A stretch of DNA of 64,000 nt from assembly GCF_039729195.1 (NCBI RefSeq), contig NZ_CP155796.1, forward strand, positions 1,426,001 to 1,490,000, written 5' to 3'. The stretch's first letter is position 1. Each line of letters opens with the position of its first letter. The translations under genes were made by a program, and so were the position numbers. Shown one piece after another: positions 18,507 through 26,415 of the stretch. The notes beneath the pieces are model-generated. The model was not told where the DNA came from and searched no databases. It saw nothing but the letters and a program-made list of their open reading frames with translations. This stretch comes from Mycobacterium sp. DL. GTDB taxonomy: Bacteria > Actinomycetota > Actinomycetes > Mycobacteriales > Mycobacteriaceae.

Positions 18507-19865
18507 ATGACTGACCTTCTTCCGGTCTCCAACCGCACCCGATCGCCTGAGGTTTCCCCGTCGGACGTGCGGGAGGTGCTGGCCCGCAGCATCCTGGCCG
18601 ACGGTCTTGATCTTGTCCTCGACATCAACCGGTCGCAGGGGTCCTACCTGGTTGATGCCCGTACCGGCCGCGGCTTTCTCGACATGTTCACGTTCTTCGC
18701 GTCGTCGGCGCTGGGCATGAACCACCCGAGCCTGGCCGACGACGACGTCTTCCGCGCCGAGTTGGCCGCGGCCGCGTTGAACAAGCCGAGCAACTCCGAT
18801 GTGTACAGCGTCCCGATGGCCCGTTTTGTCGACACCTTCGCCCGGGTGCTCGGTGACCCGGCCCTGCCGCACCTGTTCTTCGTCGACGGTGGCGCACTCG
18901 CTGTCGAGAACGCCTTGAAGGTCGCGTTCGACTGGAAGAGTCGGCTCAACGAGGCGCGCGGTCTGGACCCGGCGCTGGGCACCAGGGTGCTGCACCTGCG
19001 TGGGGCGTTCCACGGCCGCAGCGGCTACACGATGTCGCTGACCAACACCGATCCCAACAAGGTGGCGCGCTTCCCGAAGTTCGACTGGCCGCGCATCGAC
19101 GCGCCGTTCATCCGCCCCGGGGCGGACATGGATGCGCTGGAAGCCGAAGCGCTCAGCCAGGCCCGCTCAGCGTTCGAAGCCGCCCCGCACGACATCGCGT
19201 GCTTCATCGCCGAACCGATCCAGGGGGAGGGTGGCGACCGGCACTTCCGGCCGCAGTTCTTCGTCGCCATGCGCGATCTGTGCGACGAGTACGACGCGCT
19301 GCTGATCTTCGACGAGGTCCAGACCGGCTGCGGCATCACCGGAACTGCTTGGGCTTACCAGCAATTGGGCGTGATGCCGGACGTCGTGGCCTTCGGCAAG
19401 AAGACCCAGGTGTGCGGTGTGATGGCGGGCCGGCGGGTCGACGAGGTGCAAGACAACGTGTTCACCGTCAGCTCGAGGATCAACTCGACATGGGGTGGAA
19501 ACCTCGTCGACATGGTCCGGTCCCGACGGATCCTGGAGGTCATCGAGGCCGACGGACTGTTCACCCGGGCGGCGGCGAGCGGACGCTATCTGCTCGACCG
19601 CCTCGACGAGTTGACCGTCGAGTTCCCCGACCTGGTGCGCGACGTGCGTGGCCGCGGCCTGATGTGTGCGTTCAGCATGCCGACTGCCGAGCAGCGCGAC
19701 GCCCTGGTCGCCCGACTGTGGGACAGCGGAGTGATCATGCTGGGCTGCGGACCCGACAGCGTGCGTTTCCGGCCGGCGCTGACGGTGTCGCGCGACGAGA
19801 TCGACGCCGCCGTCGACGCCGTGCACGCCACGCTCAGGACGATGTGGGCTCAGCAGGCGCAGTGA
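18507..19865 (+). CDS. lat: L-lysine 6-aminotransferase
   Basis: The 452-residue PLP enzyme moves the epsilon-amino group of lysine to 2-oxoglutarate, giving glutamate and piperideine-6-carboxylate. Asp269 of FDEVQTG binds the PLP nitrogen, and the PLP lysine is in 'AFGKKTQVCG' (298-299), matching Lys300 of the M. tuberculosis enzyme, which is strongly induced in persistence models. With pcd it forms the pathway from lysine to 2-aminoadipate. The 49-bp leader is unusually AT-rich. Its 3' end overlaps the convergent nuclease gene by 32 bases. Confidence 0.94.
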   Translation: MTDLLPVSNRTRSPEVSPSDVREVLARSILADGLDLVLDINRSQGSYLVDARTGRGFLDMFTFFASSALGMNHPSLADDDVFRAELAAAALNKPSNSDVYSVPMARFVDTFARVLGDPALPHLFFVDGGALAVENALKVAFDWKSRLNEARGLDPALGTRVLHLRGAFHGRSGYTMSLTNTDPNKVARFPKFDWPRIDAPFIRPGADMDALEAEALSQARSAFEAAPHDIACFIAEPIQGEGGDRHFRPQFFVAMRDLCDEYDALLIFDEVQTGCGITGTAWAYQQLGVMPDVVAFGKKTQVCGVMAGRRVDEVQDNVFTVSSRINSTWGGNLVDMVRSRRILEVIEADGLFTRAAASGRYLLDRLDELTVEFPDLVRDVRGRGLMCAFSMPTAEQRDALVARLWDSGVIMLGCGPDSVRFRPALTVSRDEIDAAVDAVHATLRTMWAQQAQ

Positions 19866-20406
19866 GCCGCCGGATCGTCGAGCGCAGCCGCGGCAGATCC
19901 GCACCCGTCACCAGCTCACACCCGTGCAGCTCGGCGAGTTTCCTTGCAGCGGGCGTGAACTCGTTGTTGGTGACCACCATCGTCCTGGTGCAGTCCTGCA
20001 TGGGCGCGCCTGCGACCACTTCCTGAACAGCACTGGCGCCCACCGGACGCGACAGCCGCTTGCACTGGACCGCCAGCCGATCGGGCCGGCGGCCGACGAT
20101 CAGGTCGACTCCCCAGTCGCCGGTGATCGACGTCATGATCACCGGCACGCCGCATGATCGGGCGATGCGGGCGACGTAGTCCTCGAACTCGGTGCCCGAC
20201 ATGCGGTCTGCGGCGCTGCGCTCACCGCTGCCCGGGGTCGCGGCGCCGACGACGGTGGCCACGAAGAAGCGGGGCGCGGCGGCCGCGAGGACCGGCGCCA
20301 GCAGTCCGAGCAGCACACTCGCCGTCACGCCGGCGCCGATCAGGTAGGCGGTGATGCCGACAGAGGCCCCCAGCACCACGTAGAGCTTCCACCGCAGCCT
20401 CGTCAC
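19834..20406 (-). CDS. Membrane-anchored Mrr-like restriction-endonuclease domain protein
   Basis: The 190-residue protein has two hydrophobic helices near the N-terminus (about 8-30 and 32-55) and a C-terminal PD-(D/E)xK domain: 'GTEFEDYVARI', then 'GDWGVDLIV' and 'LAVQCKR', with the catalytic D...QxK pattern, and 'AVQEVVAG'. This is the Mrr/DUF2034-type fold seen in type IV restriction and in membrane-bound nuclease-like proteins. No methylase partner is near. GTG start. It is convergent with lat. Its role could be defence against modified DNA or surveillance of incoming DNA; this is inferred. Confidence 0.8.
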   Translation of the reverse strand: MTRLRWKLYVVLGASVGITAYLIGAGVTASVLLGLLAPVLAAAAPRFFVATVVGAATPGSGERSAADRMSGTEFEDYVARIARSCGVPVIMTSITGDWGVDLIVGRRPDRLAVQCKRLSRPVGASAVQEVVAGAPMQDCTRTMVVTNNEFTPAARKLAELHGCELVTGADLPRLRSTIRRLTAPAEPTSS

Positions 20407-20458
20407 GCACGCATCGTAGGCGCGGCCTGCGACACATCGTGTTTATCGCAGTTGACCG

Positions 20459-20824
20459 GTGGGAATGCAGCCGACCATGACCGATCTATCCCGCAACCGG
20501 GACGTCGACTACAGCCACGTAGGGGTGGCGTTGCGCACCGGCGCCGGGTTCGCCGCGGCAGGTCTGGTCTTTCTGCTCACCGCGATGGTCTGGGTCAGTA
20601 CCTGCACCGGTTCGACGGTCGACGCGGTTGCGTGCGGGGCGCCGCAGCGCGCGGGACTGGCGCTGGGGGCACCGGCGATTCTGCTCGCCGGTGCGGCTTG
20701 GTCGTTGGCGCGCGGTGTCCGGGTGCGGCGCGATCAGCCCGCGTGGTGGGCGTGGCTGGGGACGGGTTGGCTGCTGCTCGCGCTGATGGTGTTCAGTGCC
20801 GTCGTTAGCGCGCCGTTGCTCTAG
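20459..20824 (+). CDS. Small integral membrane protein (Rv3289c-like by position)
   Basis: The 121-residue protein has three predicted hydrophobic helices (about 30-50, 65-83 and 93-115). Position between lat and the sigF locus matches M. tuberculosis Rv3289c, also a small membrane protein. The start is uncertain: GTG 20459, ATG 20465 and ATG 20477 are in frame and none has a convincing ribosome-binding site; the MTDLSRN start at 20477 is plausible. It converges with the molybdopterin oxidoreductase, 35 bases apart. Function unknown. Confidence 0.7.
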   Translation: MGMQPTMTDLSRNRDVDYSHVGVALRTGAGFAAAGLVFLLTAMVWVSTCTGSTVDAVACGAPQRAGLALGAPAILLAGAAWSLARGVRVRRDQPAWWAWLGTGWLLLALMVFSAVVSAPLL

Positions 20825-20859
20825 CCCGACGCCTGCTGTAGCCCGACGCCCAGGTTGCT

Positions 20860-22437
20860 CTACTCGACAGTGAAGATCATCGAATGCCAGCCCGTCGATC
20901 CGTCGGGGACCGGGCCGGGGTTGATCAGACGCAGCCTGTCTTCCTGCTGCATGACGCCGTCTCCGTCGAATGCGCGGCACGTGACTCTGTGCTGGCCGGG
21001 TGACAGCGGTCCGGTGATTCGGAACATCCGCCAGGTGTTCCGATTGACCTCGGTGGCCAGTTCGGCCGGTTGCCAGGGCCCCTCGTCGAAACGCACTTCG
21101 ACCTTGCTGATGCCGCGTCCCTGAGCCCACGCGGTACCGGCGACGGTGACGTCACCCGCGGGCAGCCGCTGAAACGATGTCGGCGCGTCGATGCGGGAGG
21201 AGATCTTGATCGGCACCACGCCCGGCGGCTGACCGTCCCAACCTCGCTCCACCCAATAGGGCTTGACGTCGTAGGTGGCCAACTCCAGCTCGGTCAGCCA
21301 CTTGGTCGCCGAGACGTAGCCGTAGAGACCGGGAACGACTGTGCGCAAGGGGAATCCGTGCTCAGGTAGCAGCGCCTCACGGTTCATCCCGATCGCCACC
21401 ATCGCCTGCCTGCCGGCAGCACGCAGCATGTCCAGCGGGGTGCCGAGGGTGAACCCGTCGGCCGAATGGCCCACCACCTGTTCGGCGCCCTGCTGGATCC
21501 CGGCCCGCTCCAGCAGGTCCAGCAGGGGTACGCCGATGAAGTTCGACGTCGAAACATAGGGTCCGCCAACCTCGTTCGACACGCAGGTCATGGTGATCGT
21601 CTGCTCTGTCAACGGCATTGACCTGATGTCATCGAACGTGAATTCCATCGGCTGGTCCACCATGCCGGTGATGCGTAGTACGGCGTCCTCGGCCCGCAGT
21701 TGCGGCACAGCGAGGTTGATGTCGATGCGATAGAAGTCCGGACTCGGGGTGAGGAACGTCGGCGTGCCCAGTTCGGGGAACGCCGCGCCCGCGGGAATCG
21801 GCGGTGCAGGCACATCGGGGATCAGCTCGCCGACGGCGCGCCGCGACGCGGCGACGTCGACCCGGCTGGTCAACGCGAACCCGCCCGCGCCGGCAATCAG
21901 CGCGCCGACTGCCGCGACCAGCGAGTTCAGGACGAATCGACGCCGACCGAGTCCGGCCGTGGATGCGTCGTCCGTGGCCTCGCGGTCCCTTGGTCGCGGC
22001 TGGGCTTGCCGGTGCAGCCACCAGAACACGCCGACGCCGGCGACCAGCGAGGCCAACGGCGCCAGCAGCCCAACCGGGTCAGCAGACTGTTCCCACACGG
22101 CCAGCGCACCCACAACGCCGAGGACGCAGATCGCGGCCAGGCCCGGCACCACGCTGCGGCGCGAGATCAGTCCGACGAGCAGTCCGAACGCGACGAGAAT
22201 GACCGCCATGCCCACGAGCAGGGCGGGCTTGTCGTTGGTGCCGAAGTAGGTGATCGCGAAGTCTTTGACCGGCGCGGGCGTCCGGTCGATGGTGGCGTTG
22301 CCGACTGCGAGGAAGGGCGACGCGGCAGGGGCGAGGACAAGTCCGGAGACGAGATGCCCGGCACCCAGGGCCGCGATCACGGCAACGACGCCGGCGAGTG
22401 CAGCGCGCGCCGCAGGTATTCGGGTGGTCGACGTCAT
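20860..22437 (-). CDS. Membrane-fused molybdopterin-dependent oxidoreductase (sulfite-oxidase/YedY family)
   Basis: The 525-residue protein starts with a membrane module of about four helices (residues 10-140), a linker with RRRFVLN resembling a twin-arginine motif before another helix (about 170-190), then a sulfite-oxidase-type Moco domain. 'TMTCVSNEVGG' carries the Cys that ligates molybdenum, and a C-terminal Ig-like dimerisation domain ends 'STGWHSMIFTVE'. The catalytic part should lie outside the membrane. No heme subunit gene is adjacent, so electrons may go to quinone or a separate partner. The substrate is unknown. Confidence 0.87.
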   Translation of the reverse strand: MTSTTRIPAARAALAGVVAVIAALGAGHLVSGLVLAPAASPFLAVGNATIDRTPAPVKDFAITYFGTNDKPALLVGMAVILVAFGLLVGLISRRSVVPGLAAICVLGVVGALAVWEQSADPVGLLAPLASLVAGVGVFWWLHRQAQPRPRDREATDDASTAGLGRRRFVLNSLVAAVGALIAGAGGFALTSRVDVAASRRAVGELIPDVPAPPIPAGAAFPELGTPTFLTPSPDFYRIDINLAVPQLRAEDAVLRITGMVDQPMEFTFDDIRSMPLTEQTITMTCVSNEVGGPYVSTSNFIGVPLLDLLERAGIQQGAEQVVGHSADGFTLGTPLDMLRAAGRQAMVAIGMNREALLPEHGFPLRTVVPGLYGYVSATKWLTELELATYDVKPYWVERGWDGQPPGVVPIKISSRIDAPTSFQRLPAGDVTVAGTAWAQGRGISKVEVRFDEGPWQPAELATEVNRNTWRMFRITGPLSPGQHRVTCRAFDGDGVMQQEDRLRLINPGPVPDGSTGWHSMIFTVE

Positions 22438-22496
22438 AGAAGGTCTTCGTTGCGAACCGTCATCGGGATGGCGGGGCAGCCGATGGGCTGAAAAGA

Positions 22497-22531
22497 ATGA
22501 AGCCCGACCGGATCGACCGGTCGGGCTTCAT
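22497..22531 (-). terminator. Rho-independent-type terminator after csbD-like gene
   Basis: A perfect 15-bp stem (core AAGCCCGACCGG, 22497-22511 paired with 22517-22531) closes a five-base loop. On the minus strand it begins 14 bases after the csbD-like stop and is followed by ATTCTTTT. It separates that gene from the molybdopterin oxidoreductase gene downstream. Confidence 0.85.
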
Positions 22532-22544
22532 CTGGTGGAACGTC

Positions 22545-22781
22545 CTACTGATTCGCCTCTTGGCGCTTCTCGGCTGCCTTGGCGCCGGCGCGGGCCGATT
22601 CGGCTTCCGCTTCCTTCTTCGCGACGTCGCGCTGGGCTTCCGCCTTGTCCTGCTGGGCCTTGCCCTCACGGACCATGTCATCGCGTCCGGTGACGGTGCC
22701 GACCGTTTCCTTGGCCTTGCCCTTCACGTCTTCGACGACGCCCTTGATGCCCTCTGCGGGTCCGCTGTTTTCGTCAGCCAT
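22545..22781 (-). CDS. CsbD-family stress protein
   Basis: The 78-residue, highly charged protein starts with 'GIKGVVEDVKGKAKETVGTVTGRDD', the CsbD signature at residues 12-36, and then has a long Lys/Glu/Ala helix. CsbD-like proteins are general stress proteins under sigma-B-type control. A SigF-type promoter lies 59 bases upstream (22840-22865), so it is probably a SigF target next to the sigF operon. A terminator follows directly. The molecular role of the family is not known. Confidence 0.85.
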   Translation of the reverse strand: MADENSGPAEGIKGVVEDVKGKAKETVGTVTGRDDMVREGKAQQDKAEAQRDVAKKEAEAESARAGAKAAEKRQEANQ

Positions 22782-22839
22782 GGTGTGCCTTCCGGTTGTG
22801 GAACACGTTCACTGCCCAATTTTTGGGCCCGCACGGAGG

Positions 22840-22865
22840 CTTCCCGGCACGCCATGGAGCTAAAC
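22840..22865 (-). promoter_or_regulatory. Candidate SigF promoter for csbD-like gene
   Basis: On the minus strand GTTT (22862-22865) is followed after 16 bases by GGGAAG (22840-22845), against the mycobacterial SigF consensus GTTT-N15-17-GGGTAT. The -10 differs at two positions. It sits 59 bases upstream of the csbD-like ATG. Confidence 0.55.
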
Positions 22866-22927
22866 GGGTGACCTGTGTCTCACGAACCTCTTTCAGTCGC
22901 AAGGTAATTGAATTGAGATGCGGCATT

Positions 22928-22954
22928 GTTTTGGCTGACGTGTCAAGGGGGTAT
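22928..22954 (+). promoter_or_regulatory. SigF promoter of the rsbW-sigF operon
   Basis: GTTT at 22928-22931 and GGGTAT at 22949-22954 are separated by 17 bases, an exact match to the published mycobacterial SigF consensus. It lies 113 bases upstream of rsbW, where the autoregulated promoter of the usfX/rsbW-sigF operon is found in other mycobacteria. Confidence 0.82.
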
Positions 22955-23066
22955 TGCTCCACGACCATGACGACATACCAAATCTTGTCCACTACTGCCC
23001 CCAACGCCCGTGGATAGCTGGGGATATGCCTGGGGTAGTCTCGCTTGCAAGTTTCCAGGAGGGCAG

Positions 23067-23501
23067 ATGGCCGACGTCGTGAGCCACAACAATGGGCTGG
23101 GCCACAGTGCTCAGTCGGTCGAGCTCCGAGTGGCCGCCACGCTGGAGAATCTCGCTGTGCTGCGCACGTTGGTGGCCGCCATCGGCACCTTCGAGGATCT
23201 GGACTTCGACGCCGTCGCAGATCTGCGCCTTGCGGTCGATGAGGCGTGTACCCGCCTGATCAGGTCGGCGGTGCCCGAGGCGACCCTGCTCCTGGTGGTC
23301 GATCCGCAGCCCGAGGCCCTGGTTGTGCACGCGTCGACCGCATGCGACACCTCCGACATTCTCGCCCCCGGAAGCTTCAGCTGGCACGTGCTGACGTCGC
23401 TCACCGACGAGGTCACCACGTTCAACAACGGCCAGTCCGCCGGTGACGGGCAGACGTTCGGCATCACCATGACAACGAGGCGAGCGAGCTCGCTGAGGTG
23501 A
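23067..23501 (+). CDS. rsbW: Anti-sigma-F factor RsbW (UsfX)
   Basis: The 144-residue protein is a GHKL-type anti-sigma factor that holds SigF inactive until anti-anti-sigma factors displace it. 'DLRLAVDEACTRLI' is the N-box helix of the ATPase fold. The glycine-rich G boxes are poorly conserved, as reported for mycobacterial UsfX. ATG 23067 follows CCAGGAGGG. The stop overlaps the sigF start (GTGA), ensuring balanced expression. The promoter at 22928 makes the operon autoregulated. Confidence 0.92.
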   Translation: MADVVSHNNGLGHSAQSVELRVAATLENLAVLRTLVAAIGTFEDLDFDAVADLRLAVDEACTRLIRSAVPEATLLLVVDPQPEALVVHASTACDTSDILAPGSFSWHVLTSLTDEVTTFNNGQSAGDGQTFGITMTTRRASSLR

Positions 23502-24286
23502 CGAGACCCGCTTCGCAGGGCTCGTCGAAACGTTCGAGCTCTGAATATTCGGACGTGGCCGACATGTTCCGCGAGTTGGCCGACCTCGAGGAAGGTTCGG
23601 CGCAGTTTCAGCGGCAGCGCGACAAGATCGTCAACCGGTGTCTGCCGCTGGCCGACCACATCGCCCGGCGATTCGACGGGCGCGGTGAACCACGCGATGA
23701 CTTGGTCCAGGTCGCCCGGGTCGGTCTGGTGAACGCGGTCATCCGCTTCGACGTCACCGCCGGGTCGGACTTCGTCTCGTTTGCCGTGCCGACCATCATG
23801 GGTGAGGTCCGCAGGCACTTCCGCGACAACAGCTGGTCGGTGAAGGTCCCGCGTCGTCTCAAAGAACTCCATCTGCGCCTGGGTGCGGCGACCGCGGAAC
23901 TGTCGCAGCGGCTGGGTCGTGCGCCGACGGCCAGCGAATTGGCCGCCGAGTTGGAGATGGACCGCGACGAGGTGATCGAGGGTCTGGTCGCAGGCAGTTC
24001 CTACAACACGCTGTCCATCGACAGCGGCGGCAGTGGCAGTGAAGAAGCGCCTGCACTCGCCGACACGCTCGGCGACGTCGACATGAGCCTCGATCAGATC
24101 GAGAACCGGGAGTCGCTGCGGCCCCTGCTCGACGCGTTGCCGGAGCGCGAGCGCACGGTGCTGGTGCTGCGGTTCTTCGAATCGATGACGCAGACGCAGA
24201 TCGCCGAGCGGGTCGGCATCTCTCAGATGCACGTGTCCCGACTGCTGGCGAAGTCGCTAGCTAGGCTCAGGGACCAGCTGCAGTAG
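23498..24286 (+). CDS. sigF: RNA polymerase sigma factor SigF
   Basis: The 262-residue group 3 sigma factor has region 2 ('VNAVIRFDVTAGSDFVSFAVPTIMGEVRRHF' around residues 84-114), region 3, and region 4 with the HTH 'MTQTQIAERVGISQMHVSRLL'-type segment near 228-250. It directs general stress and stationary-phase genes from GTTT-N15-17-GGGTAT promoters and is held by RsbW, encoded just upstream with a four-base overlap. The first 18 residues are non-conserved and rich in Ser. Its 3' end overlaps the convergent STAS gene by 30 bases. Confidence 0.95.
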   Translation: MTRPASQGSSKRSSSEYSDVADMFRELADLEEGSAQFQRQRDKIVNRCLPLADHIARRFDGRGEPRDDLVQVARVGLVNAVIRFDVTAGSDFVSFAVPTIMGEVRRHFRDNSWSVKVPRRLKELHLRLGAATAELSQRLGRAPTASELAAELEMDRDEVIEGLVAGSSYNTLSIDSGGSGSEEAPALADTLGDVDMSLDQIENRESLRPLLDALPERERTVLVLRFFESMTQTQIAERVGISQMHVSRLLAKSLARLRDQLQ

Positions 24287-24679
24287 CCGCGGCTGATCGG
24301 TCTGCACTGCGGCCAGCGCCTCGTCGACGTCGGCGCAAGTCGGCAGGACAGCATCCGGGTCGCAGATGCGCAGCAACCGGTGCACCGCGGGGCTGGGCAC
24401 CAGTGCCCATCGGATCTGGGCGCTGACACACTGCACATTGAGCGTGTGCAGGGCGGTGAAGCCGGCGGTGGCGAAGAAGGCCAGGCCGGAGAGATCGATG
24501 ATCAGGCGGTCGGTGTCGGCGCGACGACGCAGCGCGTAGTCGATGAATTCGTCGACGTTGGCGGCGTCGAGTTCGCCGTGGGCGACGACGACCGCCGTGG
24601 AGGCCTCTGGCCGCGTGGTTTCGAAGCGCGCGGTGCGGGCGTCGATCTGGTCGGGCGAAGCGGTTTGTGTACTGGACAT
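24257..24679 (-). CDS. STAS-domain anti-sigma factor antagonist
   Basis: The 140-residue SpoIIAA/RsbV-like protein has its STAS core around residues 28-125. The phosphorylation loop, usually FLDSSG, reads FFATAG, so the acidic residue is Ala and the phosphorylatable Ser is Thr. It could bind RsbW or another anti-sigma factor to free SigF, possibly with weakened control by phosphorylation. It lies tail to tail with sigF and overlaps it by 30 bases, so transcription here could also affect sigF mRNA. The partner is inferred from location. Confidence 0.85.
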   Translation of the reverse strand: MSSTQTASPDQIDARTARFETTRPEASTAVVVAHGELDAANVDEFIDYALRRRADTDRLIIDLSGLAFFATAGFTALHTLNVQCVSAQIRWALVPSPAVHRLLRICDPDAVLPTCADVDEALAAVQTDQPRLLQLVPEPS

Positions 24680-24936
24680 AGTGACTCCAATAGTCGGAAT
24701 GCGTGATTCGGACCTGGGTTCACGTCAAGGTGGGCCCTTGGTTTCAAAGCCTGCACGGACTCGGTCCGCGTGACGATGACGTTTCCAAAAGGCTGTGAAT
24801 TCAACCTGCTGTGAACCCTACGCCCCTAAGTTGATCTTGGACAATGGCGGCACGGGCTTGCACACGCAACTCTCAGCTTCCATGCACCGGTGAAGCAGGC
24901 GCCTCGGACGGCGGACGATTGGTGAAAAACACTGTG

Positions 24937-25482
24937 ATGCAGGCTAGTTCAGTGGCGGGAGTGTTGCTGGCCGCGGGCGCGGGCACCCGGTACGGCCTCC
25001 CCAAGGTGCTCGCTGAGGATGGCGGGTGGCTGCGGCTCGGCGTGTCGGCGCTGGCCGACGGTGGCTGTGGGGACGTCGTTGTGGTTCTCGGGGCTGCTGT
25101 GGTTGACGTGCCACCGCCGGCGCGCTCTGTCGTCGCCGTGAACTGGGCCGACGGTATGAGTGCGTCGGTGCGGGCGGGGCTGCTCGCGCTGGCTGAATCG
25201 ATCGAGTTCGTGGTGCTGACCACCGTCGACACCCCCGACGTCGGCGCCGCCTCGGTGCGCCGGGTGCTGGCCGCGGCCGCTGCGTCGGAGTCCGGGTTGG
25301 CCCGCGCCCGGTACGGCGAACGCCCAGGTCACCCGGTGGTGATTGCCCGCAGGCACTGGCCGCAGCTGCTCGACGCGCTCACCGGTGACGACGGGGCCGG
25401 TCCGTTTCTGCGCAGCCGCGACGACGTCATCGCGGTGGACTGTGCGGATCTGGGTTCGGGTCTCGACGTCGACGAGCGCTGA
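24937..25482 (+). CDS. MobA-like nucleotidyltransferase family protein
   Basis: The 181-residue protein has the NTP-transferase signature 'LLAAGAGTRYGLPKVL' near the N-terminus, a conserved 'TTVDTPDV' Asp site for metal, and 'PGHPVVIARRHWPQL', as in MobA/MocA-type enzymes that attach a nucleotide to molybdopterin. The nearby molybdopterin oxidoreductase (20.9-22.4 kb) makes MocA-like cofactor maturation attractive but is not proof. ATG 24937 is chosen; GTG 24934 and 24922 are also in frame and the ribosome-binding site is weak. The 257-bp gap before it holds only the STAS promoter region. Confidence 0.8.
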   Translation: MQASSVAGVLLAAGAGTRYGLPKVLAEDGGWLRLGVSALADGGCGDVVVVLGAAVVDVPPPARSVVAVNWADGMSASVRAGLLALAESIEFVVLTTVDTPDVGAASVRRVLAAAAASESGLARARYGERPGHPVVIARRHWPQLLDALTGDDGAGPFLRSRDDVIAVDCADLGSGLDVDER

Positions 25483-25483
25483 G

Positions 25484-25804
25484 CTACCCGCCGAGCATCG
25501 CCTCGGCGAACCGCTGCACCGCGTCCGTCCCGGTACGAGCGGCCTGCTCGTGGCCCGGACGGGTGCGTGTGTTGATCACCCGGGTCGACGGATCGAGCGT
25601 CACCTCGGCAAGCAACTCGCCGGTCGTCGGCTCGCATACCGCCCACGAGTACAACGTCTCCGAATCCCAGTGTGCGGCAAGCTGTTGCACGTATTCGGGG
25701 CGGTGCTCGCCGAGGTCGGCGAGTGCGGGGCGGTCGTCGACGCGGTGATCGGCACGCAGGGCGCGCAGGTACCAGGCGCCGGCATTGATCTCGACGGGCT
25801 CCAC
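25484..25804 (-). CDS. Conserved hypothetical protein (small alpha/beta)
   Basis: The 106-residue soluble protein has no recognised motif; 'WAVCEPTTGELLAEVTLDP' suggests a beta-hairpin as in small GNAT-like or regulatory domains. It converges with the nucleotidyltransferase, one base apart. Upstream (25831-25866) lies a 9-bp inverted repeat CGGTCCCGC/GCGGGACCG with an 18-base loop, of unknown role. Function unknown. Confidence 0.6.
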   Translation of the reverse strand: MEPVEINAGAWYLRALRADHRVDDRPALADLGEHRPEYVQQLAAHWDSETLYSWAVCEPTTGELLAEVTLDPSTRVINTRTRPGHEQAARTGTDAVQRFAEAMLGG

Positions 25805-26014
25805 CCCGTCAGCTTCTCATGGAAAGGGATCGGTCCCGCCCGTGGCTTTCGCCTCGAGCGGGACCGCCTCCACCCCTCAGCAATCGGAGTGCCCGTGTAG
25901 GGCAAACGTATAACACGACGGGGTGGCGTGACAGGGGTTTTGGGGTACCAGCAGTGTGCTCGCGATGAGTTGTCGAGTCCGGGCAGGTCGTAGCTGGGGA
26001 CGAAAGGGACAGCA

Positions 26015-26368
26015 GTGGCAATCGAGCATCTACTGGCCGTGGTGGCCGTATCCGATCTGACGACCAGTCGTGACTGGTACAGCTCACTGTTCGGCCGGCA
26101 CCCCGACAACGAACCCATGCCGACGCTCGCCGAATGGCAGGTGGTGCCCGGGGGCTGGGTGCAGGTGTTCTGCGACCCGGATCGGGCCGGGTCGAGCCTG
26201 CTCAACGTGGCCGTCGACGACCTCGACGCCCACATCGCCGACCTGCAGCAGCGGGGGATGAACCCCGAGGCGGCCGTCGAGGCGAACAAGGGTGTGCGGT
26301 TGTCGACGGTGACCGATCCCGACGGCAACCTGATCCGGTTGATCGGCGGCTTCCGCGTCGAGTACTGA
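26015..26368 (+). CDS. VOC-family (glyoxalase/dioxygenase fold) protein
   Basis: The 117-residue single-domain vicinal-oxygen-chelate protein has paired beta-alpha-beta-beta-beta modules: 'VAVSDLTTSRDWYSSLFG' at the start, 'LNVAVDDLDAHIADL' in the middle, and the final 'TDPDGNLIRLIG'. Metal ligands cannot be fixed with certainty. VOC proteins include lyases, dioxygenases and resistance proteins. GTG start 26015. It is 47 bases from the next gene in the same direction; the substrate is unknown. Confidence 0.82.
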   Translation: MAIEHLLAVVAVSDLTTSRDWYSSLFGRHPDNEPMPTLAEWQVVPGGWVQVFCDPDRAGSSLLNVAVDDLDAHIADLQQRGMNPEAAVEANKGVRLSTVTDPDGNLIRLIGGFRVEY

Positions 26369-26415
26369 TGTCGTCGGTACGGTAGCGCGCGAGGCCACGA
26401 CGCACCGGAGGACAG

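Noticed and set aside
25831..25866. Riboswitch or attenuator in the leader of the 25804 gene
   Set aside because: Only a single 9-bp inverted repeat with an 18-base loop was seen, with no conserved riboswitch core and no U tract.
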